Assembly: GCF_000943565.1 (NCBI RefSeq)
Contig: NZ_JTDW01000001.1
Span: forward strand, 62,001 to 126,000
Length of the DNA: 64,000 nt
Source: Neotamlana sedimentorum
Lineage (GTDB): Bacteria; Bacteroidota; Bacteroidia; Flavobacteriales; Flavobacteriaceae
Direction of reading: 5' to 3'
The first letter of the stretch is position 1. Each line of letters begins with the position of its first letter. Positions 1-8,120 of this stretch are shown here, one piece after another. The notes under the pieces were generated by a model that was not told where the DNA came from, ran no database searches, and was given only the letters and a program-made list of their open reading frames with translations. A program made the position numbers and the translations under genes.

Positions 1-1
1 A

Positions 2-472
2 CCACCATCATCTGATGGTGTTATGAGTTCTGGTGAAGACTTGGCAGAATATGCGAAATCGGTACTTCCAAAAGCTAAAATTGTAGTGTTAACTATGTTT
101 AATGAATCTTTTAGAATCCATAACATAATTAAAACCATAGATCCCGAAGGTTTTTTAATAAAAAGTGATTTAACATCAAGTGAACTGGCAAGTGCTTTTC
201 AGGCCGTTTTAAATAATCCACCATTTTATAGTGGCACCGTAAACCAACATATTAGAAAGTCCTTAACAACAGATATTGTAATTGACGAAAAAAACCGAAA
301 AATACTATATTTACTATCTCAAGGTATAAAAACTAAAAACCTTGCTCAGCATTTAGGTATTTCCTTAAGTGCTATTGAAAAGCGTAAAAAGCATCTTCGT
401 GAAATTTTTGAGGTAGAAGACGGACAAGACGAAACTTTAATAAACAAGGCAAGAAAAACAGGTTTTATATAA
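2..472 (+). CDS. LuxR/NarL-type response regulator, 5' end missing
   Basis: DNA-binding response regulator of the NarL/LuxR class, cut by the left edge. The frame is open from base 2. The first visible residues (PPSSDGVMSSGEDLAEYA) look like the loop just after the phospho-acceptor Asp, so the ATG at 23 is internal and not the true start. The receiver remnant continues through a VVLTMF strand and a FLIKSD segment, where the Lys is the conserved receiver lysine. A C-terminal LuxR helix-turn-helix follows (NRKILYLLSQGIKTKNLAQHLGISLSAIEKRKKHL). The partner histidine kinase is presumably upstream, outside the window. The target genes cannot be told from the sequence. Confidence 0.85.
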   Translation, partial: PPSSDGVMSSGEDLAEYAKSVLPKAKIVVLTMFNESFRIHNIIKTIDPEGFLIKSDLTSSELASAFQAVLNNPPFYSGTVNQHIRKSLTTDIVIDEKNRKILYLLSQGIKTKNLAQHLGISLSAIEKRKKHLREIFEVEDGQDETLINKARKTGFI

Positions 473-589
473 ACGTGGTTAATTATTTTTATAATTTTTT
501 GTTGTTAAAACCCTTGTAATCATTGAGTTTTATGACTTAACCGTAAATTAAGTGCGGTTTTCCCACATCCAAAATTCGAAAGTTATAGG

Positions 590-700
590 TATATTTGTAT
601 AACAACGCTTCAAAAAAATTAATTAATCCCTCATTTTTTTGTTGATAATAGCAATTTACACAAAACCCTGTGGAGGTGAGAGACCCACAGGGTTTCTTCT
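590..700 (+). ncRNA. candidate short transcript between a promoter and a terminator
   Basis: The gap 473-713 has no credible protein gene. It holds a perfect Bacteroidetes -7 element (TATATTTG, 590-597) and, about 65 bases later, a strong hairpin (663-695). A transcript of roughly 90-100 nt would fit. No known RNA family is recognised and no clear -33 element is seen, so this is a weak inference. Confidence 0.22.
663..695. terminator. 11-bp perfect hairpin, probable bidirectional terminator
   Basis: AAACCCTGTGG (663-673) pairs perfectly with CCACAGGGTTT (685-695) across an 11-base loop. It lies 19 bases past the stop of the minus-strand DUF456 gene and downstream of the plus-strand response regulator. 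The T tracts on both sides are short, so it may serve both directions. Confidence 0.65.
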
Positions 701-713
701 TATTAGCTAAATT

Positions 714-1211
714 TTAAAATAAAACAGCCCTGTTTTCCCAAACCAGTCCTATAAATAAGCCGGTGTAAATTACGGCAACAACAAATTTTATGAAGGTAGA
801 AGTTATAAAGCCTAAAAAAGAACCAAATGCGGCGCGTGTTGCCGTTTTCGTGTCGCTTTTATTTAGTAATTCTCCCACTAAAGCACCTAAAAAAGGACCA
901 ATAATTATTCCTCCAGGAATAGGGGCAATTAGCCCAACTATTAACCCAATGGTTGTTCCAATTACGCCATATTTACTGCCGCCAAAACGTTTGGTTCCTA
1001 TGGCAGGAATTATATAATCGAGTATGTAAATAAATAAGGCAATGACACCTGTAATAATTAAAAACGAAGTTTCCAACGTTACGGCATTGGTAAAATGAAG
1101 TACTAATAAACCTATCCAACTGGTAACAGGTCCAGGTAAAATGGGTAAAAAGCTACCAATTATGCCTAAAAACATTAATAAACTGCCAATAATAACTAAA
1201 GTAATATCCAT
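714..1211 (-). CDS. DUF456 family membrane protein
   Basis: A 165-residue integral membrane protein with four to five hydrophobic, glycine-rich segments. The first is near residues 4-23, and GxxxG-like stretches appear around 85-115 (LIAPIPGGIIIGPFLGALVGELL). This layout matches the DUF456 family (YqgC-like), whose function is not established. It is transcribed alone, divergently from the blaI-like gene, and ends next to the hairpin at 663-695. Confidence 0.8.
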   Translation of the reverse strand: MDITLVIIGSLLMFLGIIGSFLPILPGPVTSWIGLLVLHFTNAVTLETSFLIITGVIALFIYILDYIIPAIGTKRFGGSKYGVIGTTIGLIVGLIAPIPGGIIIGPFLGALVGELLNKSDTKTATRAAFGSFLGFITSTFIKFVVAVIYTGLFIGLVWENRAVLF

Positions 1212-1270
1212 AAATATTAGGGTTGATTTTGTTTATTTAGACGAATAATCGTGCCAAATGTTACAATTTT

Positions 1271-1331
1271 AAACTAAAAAATTAGTTTAAACTAAATTTT
1301 TAGTTATATTTGTTAACTAAGTTTTTAGTTT
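1271..1331. promoter_or_regulatory. three-copy BlaI-type operator overlapping a TAnnTTTG promoter
   Basis: Three inverted repeats of the form AACTAA-n-TTAGTT lie in a row: 1271-1288, 1289-1305 and 1315-1331. A perfect -7 element, TATATTTG (1305-1312), sits between copies two and three. BlaI/MecI repressors bind such dyads as dimers, so repressor bound here would cover the promoter. The blaI-like gene starts 21 bases downstream, which indicates autoregulation. Confidence 0.7.
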
Positions 1332-1352
1332 AAAAGTTTAAAACACATAAAT

Positions 1353-1712
1353 ATGATTCAACTAACGAAGGCAGAAGAGGATATAATGAAAATACTTTGG
1401 CAACTTAAAAAAGCCAATGTTAAAGCTATAATTGAAGAGTTTCCAGAACCTAAACCGGCATATAATACCGTTTCAACCATTGTTAGAATTTTAGAAAACA
1501 AAGGCGCAGTAGATTACGAAAAGCAAGGTAAAGGACATATTTATTTCCCAATTTTAAAACAACAAGATTACAGTAACCAAACTTTAAACAAATTGGTCGA
1601 TGGGTATTTTCAAGGGTCATTTAAAAGTATGGTGTCCTTTTTTATGAAGAAAAACGATATAAGCGTAAACGAGCTAGAATCGGTGTTAAAGGAAATTAAT
1701 AAAAACGATTAA
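1353..1712 (+). CDS. BlaI/MecI/CopY family transcriptional repressor
   Basis: A 119-residue winged-helix repressor of the penicillinase repressor family. The N-terminal part has the family pattern (TKAEEDIMKILWQL, then PAYNTVSTIVRILENKGAV as the recognition helix region), followed by a C-terminal dimerisation segment. In the known system the repressor is cleaved after the partner membrane protease senses a signal. The partner gene begins three bases after the stop, so the two form one operon. The upstream three-copy dyad (1271-1331) is its likely operator. In Bacteroidetes such pairs are common and usually not linked to a beta-lactamase; none is seen here. Confidence 0.9.
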   Translation: MIQLTKAEEDIMKILWQLKKANVKAIIEEFPEPKPAYNTVSTIVRILENKGAVDYEKQGKGHIYFPILKQQDYSNQTLNKLVDGYFQGSFKSMVSFFMKKNDISVNELESVLKEINKND

Positions 1713-1714
1713 TT

Positions 1715-3718
1715 ATGGTATATTATTTACTTCAAACCATAACATTTCAGTTGTGTTTTCTTTTAGTTTACGATGTGTTTTTAAAAAGAGAAACCTTTTT
1801 TAACTGGAATCGTGCTTATCTTTTATTCACGACATTGTTATCGGTGTTTTTACCATTTATAAAAATTGAAAGCTTTAAAAAAGCAGTGCCAGAACAGTTT
1901 GTTGTGGCTTTACCCGAAGTGTTTTTAGGGCAAACAAATAAAATAATACAACTCGATCCGGTAATTATTAAAGGTGAAACTACAGAGGTTATATCGCTTT
2001 TTTCATGGCAAAATCTGTTTTATTTAGGAATGCTTGTAGCTTTGATTTTATTTGTGTTTAAGCTTTATAAAGTCATTTTTTTAATAAAAAGCAATCCTCA
2101 AACAAAATACGGTAAGCTAAGTTTGGTTAGTTTATTTAACAGTACTAATGCCTTTTCATTTTTTAATTACGTGTTTTTAGGAGAGCAATTATCGCAGAAA
2201 GAAAAAGCCAGTATTTTGCGACACGAAATGGTTCATGTAAACCAAAAACATACACTCGATTTACTGTTTTTCGAGTTGCTTCGCATTGTGTTTTGGTTTA
2301 ATCCGCTGGTATATATCTATCAAAATAAATTAATAACGCTGCACGAATTTATAGCCGACTCACAAGCGGTAAAGCATCAGGGTAAAAAAGACTATTATCA
2401 AAATTTATTAGCGCAAGTATTTCAAACCAAGCGCATATCATTCATCAATCCATTTTATAAACAATCATTAATCAAAAAACGAATCGTTATGTTACAAAAA
2501 TCAAAATCGAAACAAGTGCACTTATTTAAGTATGCTTTGTTAATTCCGGTTGTTTTAACTATGTTAATTTATTCGGCATGTACAGTGCAAAACGAATTAA
2601 TTGATCAAAATTTAGAATTAAGCAGTTACACTTATGAGATTAAGATGGGAGAATCGCCAACAGGAGAGAATGCGATTAAATATGAAAAGTATGAAGCCTT
2701 TTTAAAAGCAAATTCTAATTATGTAGGTTGGGCAGAACTAAATAGAGAAACCAAAGTGGCGACTTATAGTGTGCATCATAAAGACGAAAAAGTTCCAGAA
2801 GGGTTTGGTGAATGGACATTTAATTTTGAAGACGGTAGATCATATATTGTGTTTATGCAAGGCGCAGATAAAGGAGGAGAAATAAATATGAGTGAACTAT
2901 CGAAACAAGATTATTTAAACGCATTGGATGTTCCATTTTCAGTAATCGATGAAGTTCCTGTATTTCCAGGATGTGAGTACTTGTCAACAAATCAAGAGAA
3001 ACGAGAATGTGTTTCTAAAAACATTTCAATATATGTTAATAAAAATTTCAACACCAAAATAGCCGATAGTTTACAATTAAAAGGCAGACAGCGTATCAAT
3101 GTCATTTTTAAGATTGATACCGAAGGTCATGTTACAGATGTACGTTCAAGAGCGCCACATCCAGCTTTAGAAGAAGAAGCAATACGAGTAATTAGTAGCT
3201 TACCAAAAATGATTCCTGGTGTACATCAAGGTAAAAAGGTAAATGTGCCTTATAGTTTACCCATAGTTTTTCAGTTGGCTAACGTAGAAGTCGATACGGT
3301 TGATGATAAATTAAATGATATAGTTTCTGAAGATATAGAAGTCCCTTTTTCGGTCGTTGAAAATGCTCCTGTATTTCCAGGTTGCGAAACCTTACAAACC
3401 AATGAGGAACGTAAAAAATGTATGTCTAAAAAAATCAGTGAATTTGTAGCTCAAAAATTTAATACAGATTTAGGAAACCAATTAGGCTTAACAGGAAGGC
3501 AACGCTTAAATGTTATTTTTAAAATAGATGAATTTGGAAGCGTAACTACCGATGACATTAGAGCAAGAGCGCCACATAAAGTATTGGAAGAAGAAGCCAT
3601 TCGCGTTATAAGTGAACTTCCTAAAATGACTCCTGGAACCCAAAAAGAAAAAACTGTAAAAGTACCATACAGTTTGCCAATTATTTTTACTGTGGACAAA
3701 GCCAAAAAAGATGATTAG
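1715..3718 (+). CDS. BlaR1-like M56 membrane metallopeptidase with two TonB-C-like domains
   Basis: A 667-residue membrane sensor/protease. N-terminal transmembrane segments flank an M56 zinc protease site: HEMVH at residues 170-174 and a third ligand in HEFIAD (210-215). A last membrane helix lies around 271-290. The outer part has no penicillin-binding sensor. Instead it ends in two tandem, clearly related domains (about 405-530 and 545-660), each with PVFPGCE, GRQR.NVIFKID, RAPH..LEEEAIRVIS.LPKM.PG and VPYSLPI.F, like TonB C-terminal domains. It probably cleaves the BlaI-like repressor encoded just upstream. The signal it senses is unknown. Confidence 0.88.
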   Translation: MVYYLLQTITFQLCFLLVYDVFLKRETFFNWNRAYLLFTTLLSVFLPFIKIESFKKAVPEQFVVALPEVFLGQTNKIIQLDPVIIKGETTEVISLFSWQNLFYLGMLVALILFVFKLYKVIFLIKSNPQTKYGKLSLVSLFNSTNAFSFFNYVFLGEQLSQKEKASILRHEMVHVNQKHTLDLLFFELLRIVFWFNPLVYIYQNKLITLHEFIADSQAVKHQGKKDYYQNLLAQVFQTKRISFINPFYKQSLIKKRIVMLQKSKSKQVHLFKYALLIPVVLTMLIYSACTVQNELIDQNLELSSYTYEIKMGESPTGENAIKYEKYEAFLKANSNYVGWAELNRETKVATYSVHHKDEKVPEGFGEWTFNFEDGRSYIVFMQGADKGGEINMSELSKQDYLNALDVPFSVIDEVPVFPGCEYLSTNQEKRECVSKNISIYVNKNFNTKIADSLQLKGRQRINVIFKIDTEGHVTDVRSRAPHPALEEEAIRVISSLPKMIPGVHQGKKVNVPYSLPIVFQLANVEVDTVDDKLNDIVSEDIEVPFSVVENAPVFPGCETLQTNEERKKCMSKKISEFVAQKFNTDLGNQLGLTGRQRLNVIFKIDEFGSVTTDDIRARAPHKVLEEEAIRVISELPKMTPGTQKEKTVKVPYSLPIIFTVDKAKKDD

Positions 3719-4853
3719 AATTTCATGTCTATTACTTTTAGTTTTTTTTAAAACCGAAGCACAAACTTCGGTTTTAAATGTTGGAGATAGTCTGTTTGTT
3801 TTGGGAAATTATTCAAAAGCAATTCACGCTTACAAATCGCTTTCAAATCAACCCGAAGTTTATGATAAGTTAGCCAAGGCTTACACGGCTATTGGCAATT
3901 ACGATGACGCGTTAAAGTATTATGAATTGGGAGTAGAAAGCAATCCCCAGAATACGTTGTTAAAATACGATTACGCAAAATTGTTATCAGGTACAAAAAA
4001 GTTTAAAGAGGCGAAAAGTATGTTTAGTAGTTTGATAAAAACCGATAGTTTAAACCCAAATTTCCATTACGAATTGGGCTTAGTGCTCGAAAAATTAAAC
4101 GATTCCACAGCAATAAATGCTTTTAAAACAACCTTTAGTTTAGACAATACACACCAAAAAGCCATTTATGAAATTGCAAAAATGCATTTGCAACAACGCG
4201 AGTATGCTCAAGTGGACGAGTATGTTGATAAGGGTTTGGAAAGCTACCAAAACAACGTGAAACTAATAAGCTTGAAAGCACAAAATTACTTTTGGTCTCA
4301 AAATTATCATGAGGCTATAGCGTGGTTTGAAAAACTTTTAGATTTAGGAGAAAAATCGGCATTCGTTTATGAAAAAATAAGCTTAAGCTATGCCCAGCAT
4401 TTTAATTATGAAAAAGCGATTGAATACCGATTAAAAGCTTTAAAATTTAATCCTCATGATGCCACCGCACTTTACGTCATTGGAACCTATTATTTAAATA
4501 CAAACGATTACGAAAACGCAGAAAAGTTTATTGATGATGCACTGTTTCTTTTAGACAAACCGCTTGATAAAGAATATATGAAGTTAGCAACGGTATTTAA
4601 CCTACAAAAAAAATATAAAGAGTCCATTGAAACTTTAAAAAAAGCTATAAAAGAAGCTCCCGATAATTACTTTGCACATTTTCAAATGGCTGCAACTCTG
4701 GATAGCTACTATGAAGACTATGATGCAAGAATTAAAGTTTATGAAAATTTGCTTAAAAAGTTTTCCGATAAAGGCATGAATCCTTTTATAGAAGACAGAA
4801 TATCAAAGCTGAAGCAAGAAAAATTTATCAAAGAAGGCGAAAAGAAAGATTGA
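3711..4853 (+). CDS. secreted tetratricopeptide-repeat protein
   Basis: A 380-residue protein with an N-terminal signal peptide (MIRISCLLLLVFFKTEAQ, short, with an AxA-like end) followed by many TPR units, e.g. YDKLAKAYTAIGNYDDALKYYELG, FVYEKISLSYAQHFNYEKAI and ALYVIGTYYLNTNDYENAEKF. It should act as a periplasmic protein-binding scaffold. Its start overlaps the end of the M56 gene by eight bases, so the two are translationally coupled and probably work in the same response. A 10-bp perfect hairpin lies within its first codons (3750-3775). Confidence 0.85.
   Translation: MIRISCLLLLVFFKTEAQTSVLNVGDSLFVLGNYSKAIHAYKSLSNQPEVYDKLAKAYTAIGNYDDALKYYELGVESNPQNTLLKYDYAKLLSGTKKFKEAKSMFSSLIKTDSLNPNFHYELGLVLEKLNDSTAINAFKTTFSLDNTHQKAIYEIAKMHLQQREYAQVDEYVDKGLESYQNNVKLISLKAQNYFWSQNYHEAIAWFEKLLDLGEKSAFVYEKISLSYAQHFNYEKAIEYRLKALKFNPHDATALYVIGTYYLNTNDYENAEKFIDDALFLLDKPLDKEYMKLATVFNLQKKYKESIETLKKAIKEAPDNYFAHFQMAATLDSYYEDYDARIKVYENLLKKFSDKGMNPFIEDRISKLKQEKFIKEGEKKD
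3750..3775 (+). other. perfect 10-bp hairpin inside the start of the TPR gene
   Basis: AAAACCGAAG (3750-3759) pairs with CTTCGGTTTT (3766-3775) over a six-base loop, 32 bases past the M56 stop and within the signal-peptide codons. It looks like a partial terminator or attenuator, but only four T follow the stem. Confidence 0.4.
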
Positions 4854-4882
4854 AAACCGAAAAAAATTGTAAATTTCGGTTT
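4854..4882 (+). other. hairpin between the TPR and lipoprotein genes
   Basis: AAACCGAAA (4854-4862) pairs with TTTCGGTTT (4874-4882) right after the TPR stop codon. There is no T tract after it. The stem sequence echoes the hairpin at 3750-3775. Confidence 0.4.
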
Positions 4883-4893
4883 CAATGTAATGT

Positions 4894-5370
4894 ATGAGGT
4901 TAATTTTTACTTTTCTTTTAGTTTTTTTACTCACGTCCTGCGATTTTTTTATGGTGAAAAAAACGTCTTCTCAAGATATTTTAAATGAAGAATTAAACGC
5001 CTTTAACTGGACCGATGTTGATGAGTATCCGAGCTTTTCGAGCTGCGATTCTATAAAAGTAAAAAGCGATAGAAAAGACTGTTTTCAAAACAGTTTAGCA
5101 ATTCATATTTGGGAGTTTTTAAAAAAAGAAAAAATAACAGTAACCCAAGATATAACCGATACTATTGTTTTAAATTTTAACTTGTCGAAAACTGGGGTTT
5201 TAAAACTCACGGACTCTAAAATGGCGACTGCCACCCGTAAAGAAATCCCTAATATTGAAGCATTAATAACCCAAAGTTTAGATTCGCTTCCAAAAATTTA
5301 TCCGGCCATAAAACGCGGGCAGCATGTAAATGCAGCCTTTAGTTTACCTATTATAATTAATGTGAATTAA
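4894..5370 (+). CDS. small lipoprotein related to the TonB-C-like tail of the M56 sensor
   Basis: A 158-residue protein with a lipoprotein signal (FTFLLVFLLTSC, Cys at about residue 16). Its body repeats the pattern of the upstream sensor's C-terminal domains in weakened form: YPSFSSC, a DRKDCFQNSL segment matching KRECVSKN, then LDSLPKIYPAIKRGQHVNAAFSLPIIINV at the end. The GRQR and RAPH blocks are not kept. It probably arose from the same domain and sits in the periplasm or outer membrane. It follows the TPR gene by 40 bases on the same strand, so it likely belongs to the same operon. The function is unknown. Confidence 0.75.
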   Translation: MRLIFTFLLVFLLTSCDFFMVKKTSSQDILNEELNAFNWTDVDEYPSFSSCDSIKVKSDRKDCFQNSLAIHIWEFLKKEKITVTQDITDTIVLNFNLSKTGVLKLTDSKMATATRKEIPNIEALITQSLDSLPKIYPAIKRGQHVNAAFSLPIIINVN

Positions 5371-5415
5371 AACCAGGTTGGTATAACATTAAAATACTAA
5401 ATTAAGCAGTTTAGC

Positions 5416-6525
5416 TTATTTTTTAAACTGACGCCCTTTCCAGGTATAACCACCAAAAATAGATTTAACGGCCACAAACACATTAAAAAATGAATATACA
5501 AAGAAGCTAAAAACAAAATATTTTAAGGTTTGTTTTTTGTTGAAAAACGAAGCGGTTTTTGCAAGTAAAATATAATCGATAATTAATTTCGTAATTACAA
5601 TTGCAATTAGTAAAAACCAATTAAAACTATTTAAAACGGCAAGTATAATTCCTGTAACAATTAAGGCGTTCATAAGTAAAACAATAATTCCTGTTAGTTT
5701 GCCAAACGTATTGTTGTAAGCGCTTGTTTTTGCTGCCCACCTAACATGTTGTGCTACTAAACTGCGCCAACTTTTTTTAGTTGTTGTTTTTACAACGGCA
5801 TGTTTGCTTTTTAAATAGGCAACGTTTTTATTGTATTCTAACAATTTTTCAAGCATAAAAATATCGTCGCCGCTAGCCATATTTTCGTTGCCTTTAAAGC
5901 CATTAACCTCATTAAAAAGCGTTTTTTTGTAAGCAAAATTAGCACCATTGCACAAAAATGGTTTGTTTAAGCCAAATCCGCCAATAGTGGCACCTTGCAA
6001 ACTAAAAGCATCTAATAATTGAAATTGATTTAAAAACGAGTTTTCGCTTTGGTAACTTACAGGAGCAACCAAGGCATCTGCCGAATGGTTTTGTATAAAG
6101 GCATCGAAAGTATCGAGCCAGTATTTTGGGAGTTCGCAGTCGGCATCTGTTGTAACTATCCATTCGTTTTTTGCAAAACTCATGGCTGTAGTAATGGCAT
6201 CTTTTTTTGGCGCGTTGCTTTTGTGTTTATTCGGAATTAAAATAGCATCGGTGCCACTGCTAACAATAATTTCGACCGAGTTGTCTTCCGAGGCATCATC
6301 AACCAAAAAAACTTCAAACAGTAATTTATGATAGTTTAAATTTTCTATCGATTTTAAAAGACGCGGTAAATTTTCAGCTTCATTTCTAAATGGTATAATT
6401 ATAGAAAATCGTGTTTTTGGAGCAGGTTTTTTCGGCTTAAAAGTTTCTACTTTATTAAAGCCAATAATAAAGCCTCCTATTAAAATTAGGTATCCCAAAG
6501 TTATAAAAAGACTCAATACAATCAT
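5416..6525 (-). CDS. family 2 glycosyltransferase, membrane-anchored
   Basis: A 369-residue GT2 enzyme. It has an N-terminal membrane helix, then the GT-A fold: FSIIIPFRNEAENLPRLLKS, the VDDASED loop, the DAD metal motif (TTDADCELP) and the QHVRW acceptor motif. Two or three hydrophobic segments follow at the C-terminus. This layout is typical of processive or lipid-linked sugar transferases. Its start overlaps the upstream gene by four bases (ATGA), so the two are coupled. The sugar and acceptor are not predictable. Confidence 0.87.
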   Translation of the reverse strand: MIVLSLFITLGYLILIGGFIIGFNKVETFKPKKPAPKTRFSIIIPFRNEAENLPRLLKSIENLNYHKLLFEVFLVDDASEDNSVEIIVSSGTDAILIPNKHKSNAPKKDAITTAMSFAKNEWIVTTDADCELPKYWLDTFDAFIQNHSADALVAPVSYQSENSFLNQFQLLDAFSLQGATIGGFGLNKPFLCNGANFAYKKTLFNEVNGFKGNENMASGDDIFMLEKLLEYNKNVAYLKSKHAVVKTTTKKSWRSLVAQHVRWAAKTSAYNNTFGKLTGIIVLLMNALIVTGIILAVLNSFNWFLLIAIVITKLIIDYILLAKTASFFNKKQTLKYFVFSFFVYSFFNVFVAVKSIFGGYTWKGRQFKK

Positions 6526-7493
6526 GCAACGCTGTTTGTTGTTGGTAGTTTAAATTTTAGTACATAAACACTTCCGATAAGGCTTGGTATAACAAAATTA
6601 AAAATCCACATTAAACAAACAATGCTTAACACCGTTAACTCGTTAACGTGCACATAAGAAAATAGATAAACGGCAATACTGCCTTTAATAAGTACGTCGA
6701 AAATAAAAATTGATGGAATTATTGAACTTAGAAAGTACATGGTTGAAATGATAATCATAGCTTGTAAATAGCCAATGTTTACATGAAAAAGTTGAAGCAG
6801 AATATAAAACTGAAACGAAAAAACGGCATAACGCACCAAACTGTAAAAGCCACCTAAAATTAAGTTTTGTTTAGGGAATTTTAAAAAGAGGGATTTTAAT
6901 TTATAAAACGAAAACCCTTTAATTTTAAACTTTTTGTTTTTTAAACTGAAGATAATCAGGATGGCAGAAACTATAATTATTACCAGAATTAGGCTAAGTT
7001 TAAAGTAATTAATTTGTAGCCTAAAGTTACTTGAAAAAACTAAAAAACCTGCAACGCCTATAACTGTTGTAACCAACATTTGTAAACTGTTATGAAGCAG
7101 GTTTACCAATAATACTTTTTTTCGATTATTGCCCAAAAAGTACATGGCTTTTGCGCCGTATTCACCAATGCGATTGGGTGTAAAAAGCGATGCTGTTAAA
7201 CTGCCTAGACTTTGTTCGATGGCATTTTTAAACCTTAGTTTTTTTACGAAACTAACAAGAGTTTGCCACTTTAAAATTTCGAAAAACCAGTTAAAACCAC
7301 TTAAAACCAAGAAAAAAAAAGCATTTTTTAGACTAAAAACATCGTTTTTTTGTGAAAATCTAATAAATTCTGAAAAACTTAAAGAACTGTTATTTGTGAG
7401 TTTTTGGTAAATAAAATAAAAAGCACCAACAACAATGCTTAATTTAATAAGCACAAAAAAGAATTGCTTAGTTTTGTAAGGGAGTTGGCGCAT
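6522..7493 (-). CDS. UPF0104 / lysylphosphatidylglycerol synthase TM-like protein
   Basis: A 323-residue polytopic membrane protein with about eight hydrophobic segments. It matches the flippase-like domain of the UPF0104/LPG synthase transmembrane family, with the family landmarks SLTASLFTPNRIGEYGAKAMYF near residues 110-130 and a later SSIIPSIFIFDVLIKGSIA stretch. It lacks the cytosolic aminoacyl-transferase half of MprF. With the overlapping glycosyltransferase it probably forms a two-gene unit that makes or moves a glycolipid; that role is inferred. Confidence 0.8.
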   Translation of the reverse strand: MRQLPYKTKQFFFVLIKLSIVVGAFYFIYQKLTNNSSLSFSEFIRFSQKNDVFSLKNAFFFLVLSGFNWFFEILKWQTLVSFVKKLRFKNAIEQSLGSLTASLFTPNRIGEYGAKAMYFLGNNRKKVLLVNLLHNSLQMLVTTVIGVAGFLVFSSNFRLQINYFKLSLILVIIIVSAILIIFSLKNKKFKIKGFSFYKLKSLFLKFPKQNLILGGFYSLVRYAVFSFQFYILLQLFHVNIGYLQAMIIISTMYFLSSIIPSIFIFDVLIKGSIAVYLFSYVHVNELTVLSIVCLMWIFNFVIPSLIGSVYVLKFKLPTTNSVA

Positions 7494-7568
7494 ATTTTTT
7501 GCAAATTACGCAATTAAATGGCGTTTAAAAACTTGCTGCTTTTTAAGTGGTTGATTTTAAAAAGATAA

Positions 7569-8120
7569 ATGAAAGAACGAATAATTTTAGGTATAGATCC
7601 AGGAACAACCATTATGGGTTTTGGTCTTATAAAAGTGGTGGGAAAAAAAATGCATTTTTTACAACTTAACGAGCTCGATTTAAAAAAATACGGCGACCAC
7701 TACCTAAAGTTGAAACTTATTTTTGAGCGTACTATTGAATTAATTGATACGCATAACCCTGACGAAATTGCTATTGAAGCGCCTTTTTTTGGTAAAAACG
7801 TGCAGAGTATGTTAAAACTTGGTCGCGCACAAGGCGTTGCTATGGCTGCAGGATTAAGTCGTGAAATACCTATTACCGAATATTTACCTAAAAAAATAAA
7901 AATGGCTATTACTGGTAACGGTAACGCTAGTAAAGAGCAGGTTGCAAAAATGTTACAAAGTATACTAGGACTAAAAACCTTACCCAAAAACCTCGATTCA
8001 ACCGATGGTTTAGCGGCGGCAGTTTGCCATTTTTATAACTCCGGTCGTGTAGATGTTGGTAAAAGTTACTCGGGTTGGGATGCTTTTGTGAAGCAAAATT
8101 CCGATAGAGTTAAAAAATAA
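7569..8120 (+). CDS. ruvC: Holliday junction endodeoxyribonuclease RuvC
   Basis: A 183-residue RuvC, close to the usual length. It resolves Holliday junctions made by RuvAB. Acidic active-site motifs are present: GIDPGTT (Asp7), [11 protein letters not shown] (Glu), and [13 protein letters not shown] with the two C-terminal acidic residues. The last base of its stop codon is the first base of the hemW start codon, so the two are co-transcribed. The genes that follow are very tightly packed. Confidence 0.95.
   Translation: MKERIILGIDPGTTIMGFGLIKVVGKKMHFLQLNELDLKKYGDHYLKLKLIFERTIELIDTHNPDEIAIEAPFFGKNVQSMLKLGRAQGVAMAAGLSREIPITEYLPKKIKMAITGNGNASKEQVAKMLQSILGLKTLPKNLDSTDGLAAAVCHFYNSGRVDVGKSYSGWDAFVKQNSDRVKK

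Noticed and set aside
1353-3718. Beta-lactam resistance locus
   Set aside because: The repressor and protease resemble BlaI/BlaR1, but the protease lacks the penicillin-binding sensor domain and no beta-lactamase gene is nearby.
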